NCBI GenBank assembly: GCA_029204225.1
Contig: CM055106.1
Coordinates: 22,327,285 to 22,387,284, forward strand
Length of the DNA stretch: 60,000 nt
From: Diphasiastrum complanatum
Taxonomy: Eukaryota; Streptophyta; Lycopodiopsida; Lycopodiales; Lycopodiaceae
Direction of reading: 5' to 3'
Shown here one piece after another: positions 25,141-37,700 of the stretch. Under the pieces are notes generated by a model. The model ran no database searches. It saw nothing but the letters and a program-made list of their open reading frames with translations, and was not told the origin of the DNA. Each line of letters starts with the position of its first letter. Position 1 is the stretch's first letter. The position numbers and the translations under genes were made by a program.

Positions 25141-28046
25141 ATGACTGCAGACCACAAGTGGGTTGAAGAATGCCACTCCTACTCGATTGTGACATGTCTA
25201 GATTACATTTCTAGGATTTGGTTTTGTAAGGAATTAAGGACCTATCCAAGTTGGGCAGTGTCTCACTCAGGAGGAGGGGGTGGTGAAGATGGTCTTTCAC
25301 CCAAGAATATGGCTGGGTCACACCAAAGTAAAGTCAAATGAGAGTGGAGACTTAATACCCCACCGACACCATTTTCCTTCCCTTTTGGCCTTACTAGGTG
25401 GCAGGCCTTATAGGTGCCTCCTAATTTTTGTGTGTTTGCAGGTGGCTTAAGGAAAGGATGATGGAAAAGGTTAAAGAAGAGGCTCAAGGAGTTGGAGAGT
25501 TGCATTCCACAAGCTTGTACTTGCTACTTGTACAGCCTGTGGTACCTTCTCCACCCTTCTCTCTTTCTTTAAAAACAAGATTTAAATTTTCTATTTTGTT
25601 AAAAAGCTTAAGTTATAAGCCCTTTTGTGAAACTTAAGCAGTAGTTTTTTTATAATGCTAAAATTAAGTTTATGAAAACTTAAGTTTAAAAAAGTCTAAA
25701 ACTTCCACAATGGTTGTACGTTTCATAGCAATTTATTACTCTCAAACTCCAAAATCATAATATTTATTAATAAAGACAACCAAGCCTCTAGGTCTTTATA
25801 TAGCAAAGGCTTGTTTATAGAATTGTGAACGACCAAAAAAGAAAAAAAAAAGTCACCAACTCTACTTGAGTAGAGTTTATTTGATTTGAATTTTACATTT
25901 TGAAAAACAAAATAGAATTTTGATTTTCTTGCCAACTTACCATTCATCCTCCAAGCATACATCATGTCTTCCAAAGACTCTGATGAATCCCCTTTATTTC
26001 ATGAGCTTTCTCCTGTAAGTTACATGCTTTGACAAGCATCCACAAAAAATATGGATCACATATCAACTTGGACTACTCATTCATGCTTTTTATTTACCCA
26101 AAAGTATCCCAAGCATGAGCTCCAACAAACTCTAGTAATCCACTTGCTAATTTCCACTTTGGCTCATCCAGTTCAATTGACATCCTTCACCTTGTGACCA
26201 CCACCATTGCATTGCCACCATTAAGCTAGTGTATATGTCTCCTCAACCGAGACATCTCTCCCTTGAAAAAGCATGTGAAGCAACCACAACCACCGAACCT
26301 GACAATGCCCTTGTTGATTTTCACCTTGAGAGGCCCCCTCCAAGTGTCCCTTGAGCTTGGTTAGTTCGAACTTCCAAAAAGTTGAATCAGTAGACATGAA
26401 CTATTTCACCATGTTCGTCGGCATAATGTGGCACATGCCTGGCTCTCTCCTGTAGTTGGTTTCCCTCTCTCAATTTCTACCAATTAAGAGTTTCATGACG
26501 CCTCATTGCAAGTTTTCCGCATCTCCTAGCTTTCTCCAATGCAATTTCGCCCTTTCCGCTCTCCCTCACAATATACTGTGCTTAGGCTCTTCAAAACTAC
26601 CTGAGAACCGCTTTAGAGCTCCTTGGCTATAGGCACACGCCCTTTTCCTAGCCTGTCCCACAAACTTTCAGCCAAAAAAATGGGCTTAATTTGACACACA
26701 GGTCACCAAATAGCGAAAACTGTACCTCATTGGGTCACTCATCTCCCGCTCCATAGAATGGTGTCGAGAATGTATCAAATGCATTTCTCCCTTGACGATG
26801 TTGTCATTCTATCTGTCAGCTCTGTGCAGGCTTTTACAGGCTCCAATTTGGCCCTTATTTGGCCCCAAAAGCCCTCCTTTAGCCAAAGTTATCCACTTCC
26901 AAAGTGGCCTTAAGAAAATGACTCTTAAAATGAACTAGTTCTTCATCTTGAAGAAATTGTGGCCTTCAAAATGACTCTCACTAGTCGGGCCCCTTCAATG
27001 CACTTCCCATTAAAATTTTTTAATGAAGAGACTTCATTCTGGCCCTTCATGACCCTTTGGGTCCTTTCAAGCACATCTTCACTGTTGGTTTCAATCCAGT
27101 CATTGGTGTTCTTCCCCGAGAACTCCATTATGACTTTTGATCTTGATGGGGCCCAATCGAACGGTCTTCATTTTCTTTGCAAGTTAAACCGCGCTCTTGC
27201 GAGTGCTAAAATCCTTGAGACGCTATGCTCCTAGACATGTTGGCCGCACGCGAGCTTCCACGGCTTCTCCCTTCCTTCATCTCTCTTCTTCCTTAAACTC
27301 CATAGCTAGGGTTTTGCGATGGCTGCCAGACTAAATCTGATCCAGCTTTCCTACCTCTCCACGGCCGACCACAATTGATTGCACTTAACTTTCTTGTACT
27401 TGGGGTGCCCCTTCCTATGGATTTACAGCTTTGAAAAAGATTGTTTATTGTGAAATATTCAAGTTTTTATAGCTTCAATCCCTAGCTGTCCATGGATATG
27501 GCTGCCTCAACAAACTAGAAATCGTGCCTCCACCGCTCCATGACTAAGCATAATTTCTTACAAGCTGGATTGCAGTAGATGGGCGACCTATGCTATGGAT
27601 TTTTAGCACCAAATTTCGCTCTCTATGGAGAAAGATCTAAGTTTTAGCTCTCTAAACTCCATCTGTCAGAACCAACCACTTCCATGCAATTTTGGAGCTA
27701 TTATTTGACCAAATACTAAGATTCCAATTGTTGTAACCACCCTGATTATTTAGCAACCTCCATTAGCTCCTTCCAGCAACAAACTGCTCATCAATTCACT
27801 TAGCATTGACTCCCTTGAGCACTTTTCCATTAGTTGTCCCGTAGCTTCCGCAGCTATGCAAATTTTTACTTTGATTCAGCAAATCGGCTTCATATCATTC
27901 CGAATCAAAGGGCTTTGCATCTCCGATCACCCTCGACCATCCTGTACCCCGTACGGTGTCCTTATCGTTGCTCGGTTCAGATGCTATCGTCGATGGAATC
28001 ACTCTTCCAAGAGCTTTGATCATGCACGTTCCTCCACAGCCTGAGG
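25141..28046. other. No gene recognised; possible element interior
   Basis: There are no convincing coding frames. The right part (about 26.4-28.05 kb) lies downstream, on the minus strand, of a primer-binding site at 28047-28058 and may be leader or decayed interior of that element. A minus-strand frame at 26943-27128 (VIMEFSGKNTNDWIE) is reminiscent of a gag start but too short to call. Confidence 0.4.
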
Positions 28047-28058
28047 GCTCTGATACCA
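28047..28058 (-). other. Primer-binding site of a minus-strand LTR element
   Basis: GCTCTGATACCA on the plus strand, the exact complement of TGGTATCAGAGC. It implies an LTR immediately to the right. Confidence 0.8.
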
Positions 28059-28540
28059 AGTTAACATTCTATGTGAAAATTCTGATCTAGTGGAGAGTAC
28101 AGATTAGAGATGCAATCACTGACTGATTGCCAACCATCGAAACCATGAACAACATCCACAAGTAACAGAGTGATGAGGGAGCTCACATAAAGCAAAAGAG
28201 ATCACAAAGCAAAAGCATCTTTATTACAAAGAGACTGATACATATACAAGTAAAGGTCCCCTTTGCATGGGGACACCACATGGCATAGACCTAATAAATG
28301 CATGAAATTCACTATTGGCCTCTACATGGCATTTTAGCCTACATACTAATAAACTCCCGTTATTGGCCCGGGACAAGCCCCCAGGCTGGCTTTTTAACTA
28401 AAGCCTACCAAACTAAAATAGTTTATAATTGTAAACTACAATCACAGTTGAGCTTACTATTTCTAACTGTGTCATGGTGGATACATGGCAACAAAGGACA
28501 AAGAAGGAGGAGACATGCAAGCAAATGTTGATCACTCACA
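28059..28540 (-). mobile_element. Probable LTR (family G)
   Basis: Inferred only from the adjacent primer-binding site and from non-coding character. No second copy exists in the window, so neither LTR terminus can be fixed; the right boundary is approximate and set by the copia B sequence that follows. Confidence 0.4.
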
Positions 28541-28559
28541 TTTATTGTTTGTTTGCTGT

Positions 28560-28823
28560 ATTTTCTAGAGAGTTCAGAGTTGGAAGCATGGTGGAATCAT
28601 TTCATTTACATTCTATGTGATTCTTCATGGCTCATTGAAGTGGTATTGCAGCATTTTGTGAGGGAGCAAGTCATTGCAAAGGAGGTGGAGCTTCAACATG
28701 TGTCCTCAAGGGAATGTGTAGCTGATATCTTCTCCAAAGCATTGAGAATGGACTTGTTCATGAAGCATAGGACATCACTTAAAGCGTTATCAAAGTCCAT
28801 GCTAAAACTAGTTGAAGAGGAAG
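28560..28823 (+). pseudogene. Copia B RNase H C-terminus and polypurine tract
   Basis: The frame carries HFVREQVIAKEVELQHV followed by CVADIFSKAL, the conserved end of copia RNase H (compare VADIFTKAL), and stops at 28828. The purine-rich GAAGAGGAAG before 28824 is the polypurine tract. All upstream polyprotein is missing. Confidence 0.85.
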
Positions 28824-29357
28824 TGTGAAAGATTCCACTAGTTTGATCATATTTGCTATATTTCCATATTTGGCATATTGAGACCAACTTTGTTTTTAGA
28901 CTTAGAGTTTGACTTTTCAAAGTTCATCAGTCTAAATTTTATTTGAATAAACACTTTTTGAAAGTGTGGGAAAGTTAGAAGGCGAGTTTGAGTAGATTCA
29001 AATTTGAATGTTGGGTACTTTGAATCTAGACCCAAAAATAGTAGGGTTAGCATTTTGGTGGAAAAGCCAAGTGCCCAAATAGGGTTTGGACCTACTATAA
29101 AAGGATATAGCTCGTGTAGAGACATATATTCTCTCTTCTCTATCTCATTTCATGCTTATACATGGTTCTTTGGGTTCTACTATCCATTGGTGTACTATAC
29201 TTGTGATTCATGTTTTATCAAGTTCTATTAGAGTTTGCATCTCATTTTGTGTGTAGATGTTGAATTTTTCTACATTGGTGAGATTGGTAGAGTATTTCTC
29301 TTTGTAACCCAAGATCTTTCAAGTGGATTGGATCATAATGATATGAAATCCTTCACA
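28824..29357 (+). mobile_element. LTR-B, 3' LTR of copia B (534 bp)
   Basis: Begins TGTGAAAGAT right after the polypurine tract and ends ATCCTTCACA, giving near-perfect 10-bp terminal inverted repeats. It defines the family used to recognise 9248-9869 and 15003-15272. A CTATAAAAGGAT TATA-like site near 29094 is a plausible LTR promoter. Confidence 0.9.
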
Positions 29358-29600
29358 CAAACAACTATTGGTCTTGGACTTACTAATCACCTAGAAACTG
29401 ATGGAAAGATGGAACATATCAAACAATCTATGGAAGATATGTTGTGAGCATATGTTTCTAGATGATAGCTAGAATGGAAAAAGAACTTCCCAATGCTTGA
29501 GTGTGCATACAAAATCGGAAAGTATTCTACCATCATATATAGTCCTTTTATTTGATGTATGGTTGAGCCTTGTCCACCAATATACAAGATGATATTCTAG
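29358..29600 (+). pseudogene. Ty3/gypsy integrase scrap
   Basis: The translation in a broken frame gives LETDGKMEHIKQSMEDML, then FPMLECAYKIG and a SPFYLMYG-like run. This parallels the gypsy integrase core motif TDGQTER(V/T)NQ.LE..LR and AEFAYN. It contains stops and lacks the rest of the gene. It abuts the end of LTR-B and may be the target into which copia B inserted. Confidence 0.75.
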
Positions 29601-32600
29601 CATCTTGATGATGTTGGTGTTAATTGATGGTGGGTGGTGAGTGGAGGTGGTATAGGACATCAATATTGTCAGAAGCTTGATTGAGCATGACACTTCTGCC
29701 AATAATGTGAGTGCATGGGGTGAGTCTGGATGGGTTTTACCAATGGCTGGTTAGGTGAACATTTTCATTGATGGTGTGTAGTTACATCATACAAAAATCA
29801 AGCTTATGGGAGTTCTTAAAGATACCAAATAAGTGTGAGTGTGGAACATAGTTGTAGCATCACATTGAAGATATATCTTTTTTATTATGATATTATGGAG
29901 TAAACTTCACACATCATGATAGTCATAATTATAATTTGGATCAAGGGACTTGTAATGTATCATTCTCGATTTACTTTAAAAAATGTGTTTTAATTTTAGT
30001 ATACTTTTAAGTCTTGATTATGTACTACTACTTTTGAAGGTCATTTCTTAAAAAGTTTCTATTTAATCAAGTAGGCCAAGTTGTATCTTGAAATCCAAAA
30101 TACTTTCACAAATAAATCAGAACAAGGTAAAACATAAAACCATCTATAAGAGAAAACATGATTATTAATAGACTAAAATGCATGTGATTTTCTTCTTAGT
30201 ACAGATTTAAGCACAATATTTCTCTCTTTAGACGTCATTTACTTACATAAATGGTAGCACATGATGCTCATAATTTACTAATATGCTTATAATGATGGGT
30301 ATGTGTATAAATAGTATGTAAGTGTAGGCAATTATAGATATGTGATAATGATATAACTCAACACGACTTATCCCCACAATTGTAAAAGTTTTGTTCAATG
30401 AGTACAAAGAAATACATTGAAATCCATGCTTAGTTTCAAAAAGAAGAAATTGTAACAACTTTGGGAGTTAAAAGAAGAAGAGATAAAGCATATCAATAGT
30501 GAGATTCAAAGTTGCTAACTAGAATACTTAATCAAGCATTGGAAATATTAGTCCTATAATTTACCTAATGATTTTCTTTATGAATTCATGAAAAAAATAA
30601 CTACTGACAATTCTAGAAGAAAAAAAAAGTCTCTTAATGTGATAGTTCAAGCATTCAAAATTTAGCCATTACTACAAATATTTACTTCTAGTAGAATTCT
30701 TTATGCTTAGATAGGTAGAGGTCAAATTTGAAATTAAAAGCCTAATGATGAGCTTATTGAAAATTTGATTCTACAATAGTACATATCTGAATGCGTCATG
30801 TTCCATTGGACAATTGTCCTTGTAGTATGTCATTGATGGACTCAATAAGAGTAGAAACTATTGTATAATACATTGAATTCAATAAAAGTGATTCATGTGG
30901 ATACTTCTTACATACTTTCTATTATGATAAGAAGATAAAGTAGTAAAACAAACAAGTTATTTTTAGATATAAAAGGTTAACTGTCAATAATTTTGTCATA
31001 TGAAACCTAGTTTTTCTCCATAGAAAAGGAAGGCGTGATGTTTAGTGTAGACTCCAACCTTGCACTTATCCAAAAAGAAGAGTGCATCGAATCTTTTTCA
31101 TCTCAAATCTATAGGTGATTATAATCAAAGGAGATGAATCATTGCATATATACTTCTCCACATGGTGACACATAAAGTCTTGATTACATTAGCATTTAAG
31201 GGACATAATGTCACTATTTTAGATTATTATTATTATTATATCTAAATGAGAATTTTAACCTTATCAATGTGCATATATTATTGGCGTAGTACTATGCACC
31301 TTGTAATCTTCATGGTTTTAAGTAATAGGAACTATCTTAGACTCTCAATGTTTATTGGGTGATAAGGCTTTCGATTTTAGAATATATGGGCATGTGTGAC
31401 TCTTGTAAGCATGTAGGTTTAACTCATCAATAAGTGTCTAAATCTTTATAGAGAGACCTTATAAAAAACTAAAATGCATAAATCAAGAATATAAAGTGAC
31501 AAACTATATTGATCTACATGCAAATTCTCTGATAAAAAAGAGTCCAAAGTGTGAGAACTAATAACATAGATGTCGTTTTATTTTATTTTGAATTGTTGTA
31601 ATTTTGATTATTAAATTGAAAAGTTTCTAAAAATTTTAAAATTTCCATTTTCTTGAAATTTACATAGATTAAAAAATTTAGGCTACCAATTTTTTAAAAT
31701 GAAAATTTACTTCTATTAAACAAATTCAAATGTAAACAAATTATTGATGTGAAGTTTTTTAAAATAAATTCAAGTTTTCAAATTATAAATTTTGAAGATA
31801 TTAAACTTGTGAAATTTTACTATCTAAAAGACATGCAACAAGAGTTCCAACTTGAATCTTATAAAGATCACTACACATTTTCACCACATTCTTTATTAAA
31901 AAAATTTCAAACATGTCACTTTACTCCAATCTACAAAAAAATTCTATTCGTAACCGATCGCACATTGTTTGTAAATTTTCAAACTAATAATAAAACTCAA
32001 ATTTAAAACTTTAATTTTTCATTTTTCTCAATTTAAATCTAAAATAATTTATTTTAATATAATTTTTTTTAAAGTTTTATATTTTTAAATCTTAGAAATT
32101 TTAATTTTTTGATTTTTAAAATTTTAAAATTTGTTGTTTTTCTATTTTTGATTTTCTTAGTTGTTTAATTTTAATTTTTAGTTTTTTACATTTTTATATG
32201 AAGCCCATCACAAGAAAGAACAACGTCAACACACCTGCATGAAGAGTGACATGTGGTTGAAGAAAGAATGTGAGACTACTCTCTGAGGACATGAAACCCA
32301 CGATCTCGATATGGAGGTCATTGCATCTCTAATAACATAATGGGCTGTTGTTTGCTCACTATCGAACGACACCAAAGGAGATGGATGGAAAGAGCATCAA
32401 TAGGCTGACCATAAACACACATCGACGATCAAAAGACCCAAGGCCGAAGGATGAGGTAGCCCCAAGAGAAGACGAAGCGTAGAGGTGAAAATTGCCGAGG
32501 ACAAAGAAAAAGATGGAATAAGGGACCAAATTGACAACCAGTCCATGTATGTTGTTTGTTGTATGTAGTTTGTCATTTTGAGGCATAAAACAGCTAGAGC

Positions 32601-33486
32601 CTAGTATTCTTCTGATCTTAAACGCATTGCAAGCCAGCATCATTGTGATTTTATATGAGCCAAATCCGATCTGTCATCTGGTGGATTCAGAAAAGGAGTA
32701 CACTAAAAAAAGGAAAAAAATGGATTATTAATCCAGAAGAACTTGTTGAAATACGCACTAATATAAGGAAAGAAGCATGGGTCAAACAATTCTATTTTCA
32801 TCCAATACAAAGCTTCTTCAAAGAAATCATCTTATACTCGAAGGCAACAACGAGGTCATTCAAATCAAAGTGAGATGCTCATGACAATTAAGCTAGAGAC
32901 AAAAATCAACGTCTCTTGACTCTGACAATTATACTAAAGAGGAAATTACAGAAAACTACCTTCAGAAAATTGGAATGAGGTAGCAAACCTAAAATGACAC
33001 GATTTATTATCAATGTTTCGAAAGGATAGAATATGCATACCGAGGAGTGTGCCGTGTTGGGCAGACAACATGTTATATGCCTTAAAAGGATTCTTTACAG
33101 AAACTACCCCATTCATCTGGAATATCACATTGCTAGCAACCAAACTCTATAGAAGCATTGCAAATACCAGCATTAATCGAGCTTATACCCATCACACTAA
33201 TGAGCATTCCTAGCACTTTCTTCCATTGGCTCCTCGGTAAGAGATTTCCGAAAGGATAAAAGTTTCTCGACATTCCTTATCCGTGAATAGACCTGTGTTT
33301 TACAACTTTAGAGCCATATCTTCGACACTGAGTCCATTGATAAAAGTTGTCCATTGGCCAGAAATAGCACAATCCAAACATGATCTGGACTTGGTCTTTC
33401 TAATGACAATTTATTTTAGGAATTTTGCTTTTAAATTGGAAAATGTGCTATGTGAAAAGCAACCACGTACACACGCTCAGCCACAC

Positions 33487-33489
<3 letters not shown>
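29601..33489. other. AT-rich non-coding stretch, no gene recognised
   Basis: No frame here matches a known family. About 31.6-32.2 kb is a strongly A/T-biased, low-complexity block. A plus-strand frame at 32655-32873 and a minus-strand frame at 32359-32643 have no recognisable domain. Confidence 0.5.

Positions 33490-33541
<52 letters not shown>
33490..33541 (+). repeat. (AG)n microsatellite, about 52 bp
   Basis: Perfect AG run downstream of the 3' end of the syntaxin-like gene. The Arg-Glu frames across it are artefacts. Confidence 0.97.
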
Positions 33542-33543
<2 letters not shown>

Positions 33544-34285
33544 CAGAATGGGGTTGTTGAGAAAAAAAGCCTGCTCTTTTGTCAGGCTAAACAGATATGA
33601 CCTCCTAGTGAATCTTTAATTGTTTTATTTTTGTTGATAGCTTTGCCAATCAAGTTATTAGACCTACAAATCCTTAATTGAAAGAGCTGGAAACTAAATC
33701 CTTGAGACATCGCCAGACTTGTGCAATTTCTCATGAACCACACGAAGAGGTAGGTTAAGGCCAGGGTAAAATGATTCTCCATCAATATAGCTGCTCTGCT
33801 TTTATAATTGCATTGTGACAGGATGGATATCAAATGTTGCAGATTTACATATGCACTTCCAAATTTTGCAGTATAGTATTCCCCTCTCATTGTTAGCTTT
33901 GTCAAGAAAAACTTAACTTTTAACTGATATCAAACTTGTGCATGCATGACCTTTTAGTTAAAGTTCTTATTCCTTAAGATTAATTAGTAGCTTAACATCA
34001 GCCACAATACAAATTTCAAAAGCCCAATACAGACTGAAATTCACTACAAGGCTAAATATGATATTCAAAAAAGTTCACAATGCAGAGTTCATTTGCATAG
34101 CACTTTCTACTGCTCACTTTGCTATTTATTTTCTAACTTTCACCTCAAGATCTGAATGAAGTCCTGCTGGGTTTTTCTGGCCATTGCAGTTCCCAAACAG
34201 CGCATCCCAAAGTGCATAGAGGAACTCATAATTTGCAAAATCTGCTACACGTCAACCCTTGCCCCCTCCCACAAGCTACAGCTCA

Positions 34286-34289
<4 letters not shown>

Positions 34290-34328
<39 letters not shown>
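34290..34328 (+). repeat. (GA)n microsatellite in probable 3'UTR
   Basis: Perfect GA run about 140 bp beyond the stop codon of the syntaxin-like gene, so read as CU repeats in its transcript if the 3'UTR reaches this far. A possible AATAAA signal on the minus strand lies at 34125-34130. Confidence 0.95.
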
Positions 34329-34332
<4 letters not shown>

Positions 34333-34465
34333 AACTCAGAAGAAGCAGCAATACAAATGAATGAGCCTGCAGCCTTTCATACAAAATTAAAAAGCAGGCC
34401 ATACAATTAGGTGGGGGAAGCTTCTTCCGGCAATCAAATGTGCTATACATATATAAGCAATGAAC

Positions 34466-34744
34466 TCAATTGGGAAAGTCCCCTGGCAAATTTGAAGTGT
34501 CATCAGGTAGAAAAGTTGAGATGAACCAGAAATATACACCTACTAGGATTAATACAATGAATACAGCAGATAGCGTTGTGGGAGAACAATCTGCTGAAAA
34601 TCCTTGCCGGATCCCCAAACCATGACTTTGAATTGTTCCTCGAAATCCACAAAGAAGCTTATTGTTCAAGTCATTAGTCTCTAACATGGTGCAACTATTC
34701 AACCCTGTATCAGAGCTTTCTGAACAGTGGCTGCCTGTGAAGTC
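34466..34744 (-). CDS. Syntaxin-like gene, last exon with membrane anchor
   Basis: 279 nt including a TGA stop at 34466-34468, after acceptor GTGGTGCAG. Phase 0 fits exon 3. Encodes DFTGSHCSES, the GFRGTIQSHGLG juxtamembrane region and a 20-residue hydrophobic helix, then a short tail DDTSNLPGDFPN. Assignment to the gene 10.3 kb upstream rests on strand, phase, splice sites and the C-terminal anchor typical of the family; a transcript would settle it. Confidence 0.65.
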   Translation of the reverse strand, partial: DFTGSHCSESSDTGLNSCTMLETNDLNNKLLCGFRGTIQSHGLGIRQGFSADCSPTTLSAVFIVLILVGVYFWFISTFLPDDTSNLPGDFPN

Positions 34745-37700
34745 CTGCACCACGCACAGAAAACATCATTTTCTAAAGGAATCTATAGGTGTATAAGCTC
34801 AGAGATACCTCACAATAATTGTGCTATTGGCTTATGGTCCTAAGGTTAAAAACACAAATCAATTTTCTTCACGTACAATGTACATATTATCATGGTAAAA
34901 ATGAAACACATGGAATAATCTATGTATCAATGGGTAAGCCTAATGAAGTATAATAAACGTGTGTTGTTTGTAACTTGATGGAATCAACATAAGTCTGAAA
35001 CCACCTACTCCTTGAAGCATAAACAGACTGCGCACAATATTTTCCCAGACCAGACTGCTGAAAAGTCATGATACTCGTACCACGTTAATAGATACATAAG
35101 TCAAAGTAAAAACTCATGTAACAATGGTCTACAGAACGTGTGATATAAACCATTACACTTAATGACCTTTGATGGCAAAGAATCATCATAATTCAATGCT
35201 AAACTTTATGAATGTAGCCAAAAGATATTTTGCATGAAGCAGAGGCATCATTATGCAAGAACCTGTTTTGAAATATGTGGGTATCATCACAAAATTCCGT
35301 GATCAATAGCAATCCTTCAGAATGATGCCAGCAATGATTCCCTCCATTGTTGTTGGGTCCTAATTTACAGCCATGTTTGCCAGCAGCAACTGATCCAATT
35401 GGAGTCACTGAAGATTTAAAGGCTCACAGGAGGCACATCAAATTGACTAGCTTTCTGTTTCTCCTTCAAAGCTCTTGTGAATTTCAGAAGCATCTGCCCA
35501 GCTCCTATTCGGATCATCTCCAATTTGGATACTAATAGATTCTTTTTGAGTAGTCAGGTCTTCAGAACTTGGAAGGGCATTGAGGAAATAAAGAAACTCA
35601 GAATACAGAGGAAATTATTTGGATGCAAGGCAATTTGCTACAAGTCCTCTAAGATACTTGTGATTGGAGAAGCTTGAGCTATAGAGAAGGTAAAATGCAA
35701 GCAGGAGAATGCAACAGATTACTCATTTGAGTACATACGAAGAGGCATATGCCTGGTTTTGTACAAATCAAGCCTTCCTACAAAAAACCGTAGCTTACAG
35801 CCTTGTCCTTGTGCTCTCCTCCAATCTTTTTTCGATGGAAACATTTTTGCCATTATTTTCCAGATACCTGATTGGCTTGGGAAGATATACAAAAGAATCC
35901 TACAATTATGTTTTGAATAGCTTTTCAAAAAGTCATATATGGAAAATTCAAACCATAAATTGTAGGAAATAGATGCCTAAAGATCCAGGATCTCAACTAT
36001 TCAATCACACAAACCATTCTTAAAAGAAAGAGAGAGATGGCTGGTAACCCTCTTGTAAAAACTCGTGGACAGCCAAGGAGAATAGTAATGATGTTTACAA
36101 TAGTGTTTGATACAAAGGAGATGCAAACATATACATAGTCTTTCAAAATAACCATCTAACTTCTTGACTATTGACTATCCAACTTCATGACTATTGACTA
36201 TCCAACTTCATGACCATTGACTATCCAATTTCTATGACTATCTAACTTTCTATAAGTTACATAGAAAAAATAAGGTACCTCCAGATGTCAAGTTGGGTAC
36301 ATATTGTCACAATTAGGCCTAGTGGACCCACGAGTCCCTACTAAGTTAAAAACATACTAACTTAGCTTAAATAAACCATGGTTACACAACTCTCGACCTT
36401 TTGGATCAAAGTAACCTGTGGTAATGTAAGCAATTCCGTTTACATTCCAACACCCTCCTTAAATGGAAATGCATAACATAACATAACTTCTCGAAAGAGA
36501 AAAATGCAACTTGTTGTCCGAACTTCATGTCGCCAAATAAACTTCGCACCGAATTTGTAGAAATCTCATCCCTAATCATGTCCAACATATAAAAGGAAAA
36601 GAATGCGTACTAATTAAGTCGAAGGGTGAGGATTTGTATGCTCCATCCAAAGTAGGGAACCAACATAAACTCGACAATAAGTTGAAACCTGGACTTGTAA
36701 TCCATCATAGGCTCCCACATCATTCAAAAAAAACTTTTTACCATAAGGACAATAAAAAGAGTACCAAACCCTTTTGGCATCACATCCTCCCAAACCTTAC
36801 CATCAATGACTTGCTCACATAGAATAGGCAATGTACCAACATCGTGATGAAAAGCAAGTGAAACTGTGAAGAATTGCCAAAAATTGGCAAATCTAGCTTG
36901 ATCAAAAACTATGTAGTATAATGTAAATTTTGTACATAAGTGGATTCCACACATGTGAGGCCAAGATGCCACGTGGCAACCCACTCCTAATGTAGGTTAG
37001 GTCAATTCAAGAGAGTTGGTCATGTCTATTTTGTGATCATCCCTACTTTATAGGACCTACACCTAAGTTTAAGGTGAAACTTTGACCAACTAGCTACCTA
37101 CCAAGCATAAGTCTACGATCTAGGCTAGGGTTTCATTTTAGCGCAAGAAGGGTGAGTTAACTTCCGTATTACATGCTGGAAATCCACCTAACTTCAAGAA
37201 GGAAGTCGAATTTGCTATGTATTCCAAGCTCCCATAGTGAGAAGAAAGAAAAATTTTGGAGCTCACTGGCAATCTCAAGCTAGTTCACTATGTACATTGA
37301 GTTTTTGTGATCCAAATGAAACCAACTCAATTTCTACTTGGTTCTCAGGTTAAAGGCCATACTACAGCCTGTAGTACACACGTGTGGGCTCGGATTTCAA
37401 TGTTGATCAATGCTTTTGATTGTTAATGCTTGTTGTTTGTCAAATTGCCAATCTAGATCAACTTTTTTGTGTCTAGTTTTTTGATAGATTGTTAAGCAAG
37501 CATCCAATCACTCTTGTAGATCTTTTGTAGATCCATTTATGGTCCTAAAGTACAGTACTTTCACATGGTATCAGAGCCAAGTACAAGAGCATAAGCCATT
37601 GATCTAATGCAAATCCATTTTTAGCAAGTTTTGGTGCTAAAAACTAGTATTGAGAGGGCAAGCTAGAATCTTGATTTTGGTGAGAAGATTTGATCCCAAA

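Noticed and set aside
27301-27380. Possible gene start (AGGGTTTTGCGATGGCTGCC)
   Set aside because: The leader resembles a plant 5'UTR and start, but the frame stops after about 19 codons and no continuation or splice site convinced me.
27834-28044. Overlapping 61-62 codon plus-strand frames
   Set aside because: They lie in the probable leader of a minus-strand LTR element next to its primer-binding site and match nothing.
32655-32873. Possible small gene
   Set aside because: No recognisable domain, no splice or promoter context, and it lies in AT-rich non-coding DNA.
36160-36240. Possible CRISPR-like short repeat array (GACTATCCAACTT units)
   Set aside because: The units are adjacent, very short and inside a plant LTR, with no distinct spacers; it is a simple tandem repeat.
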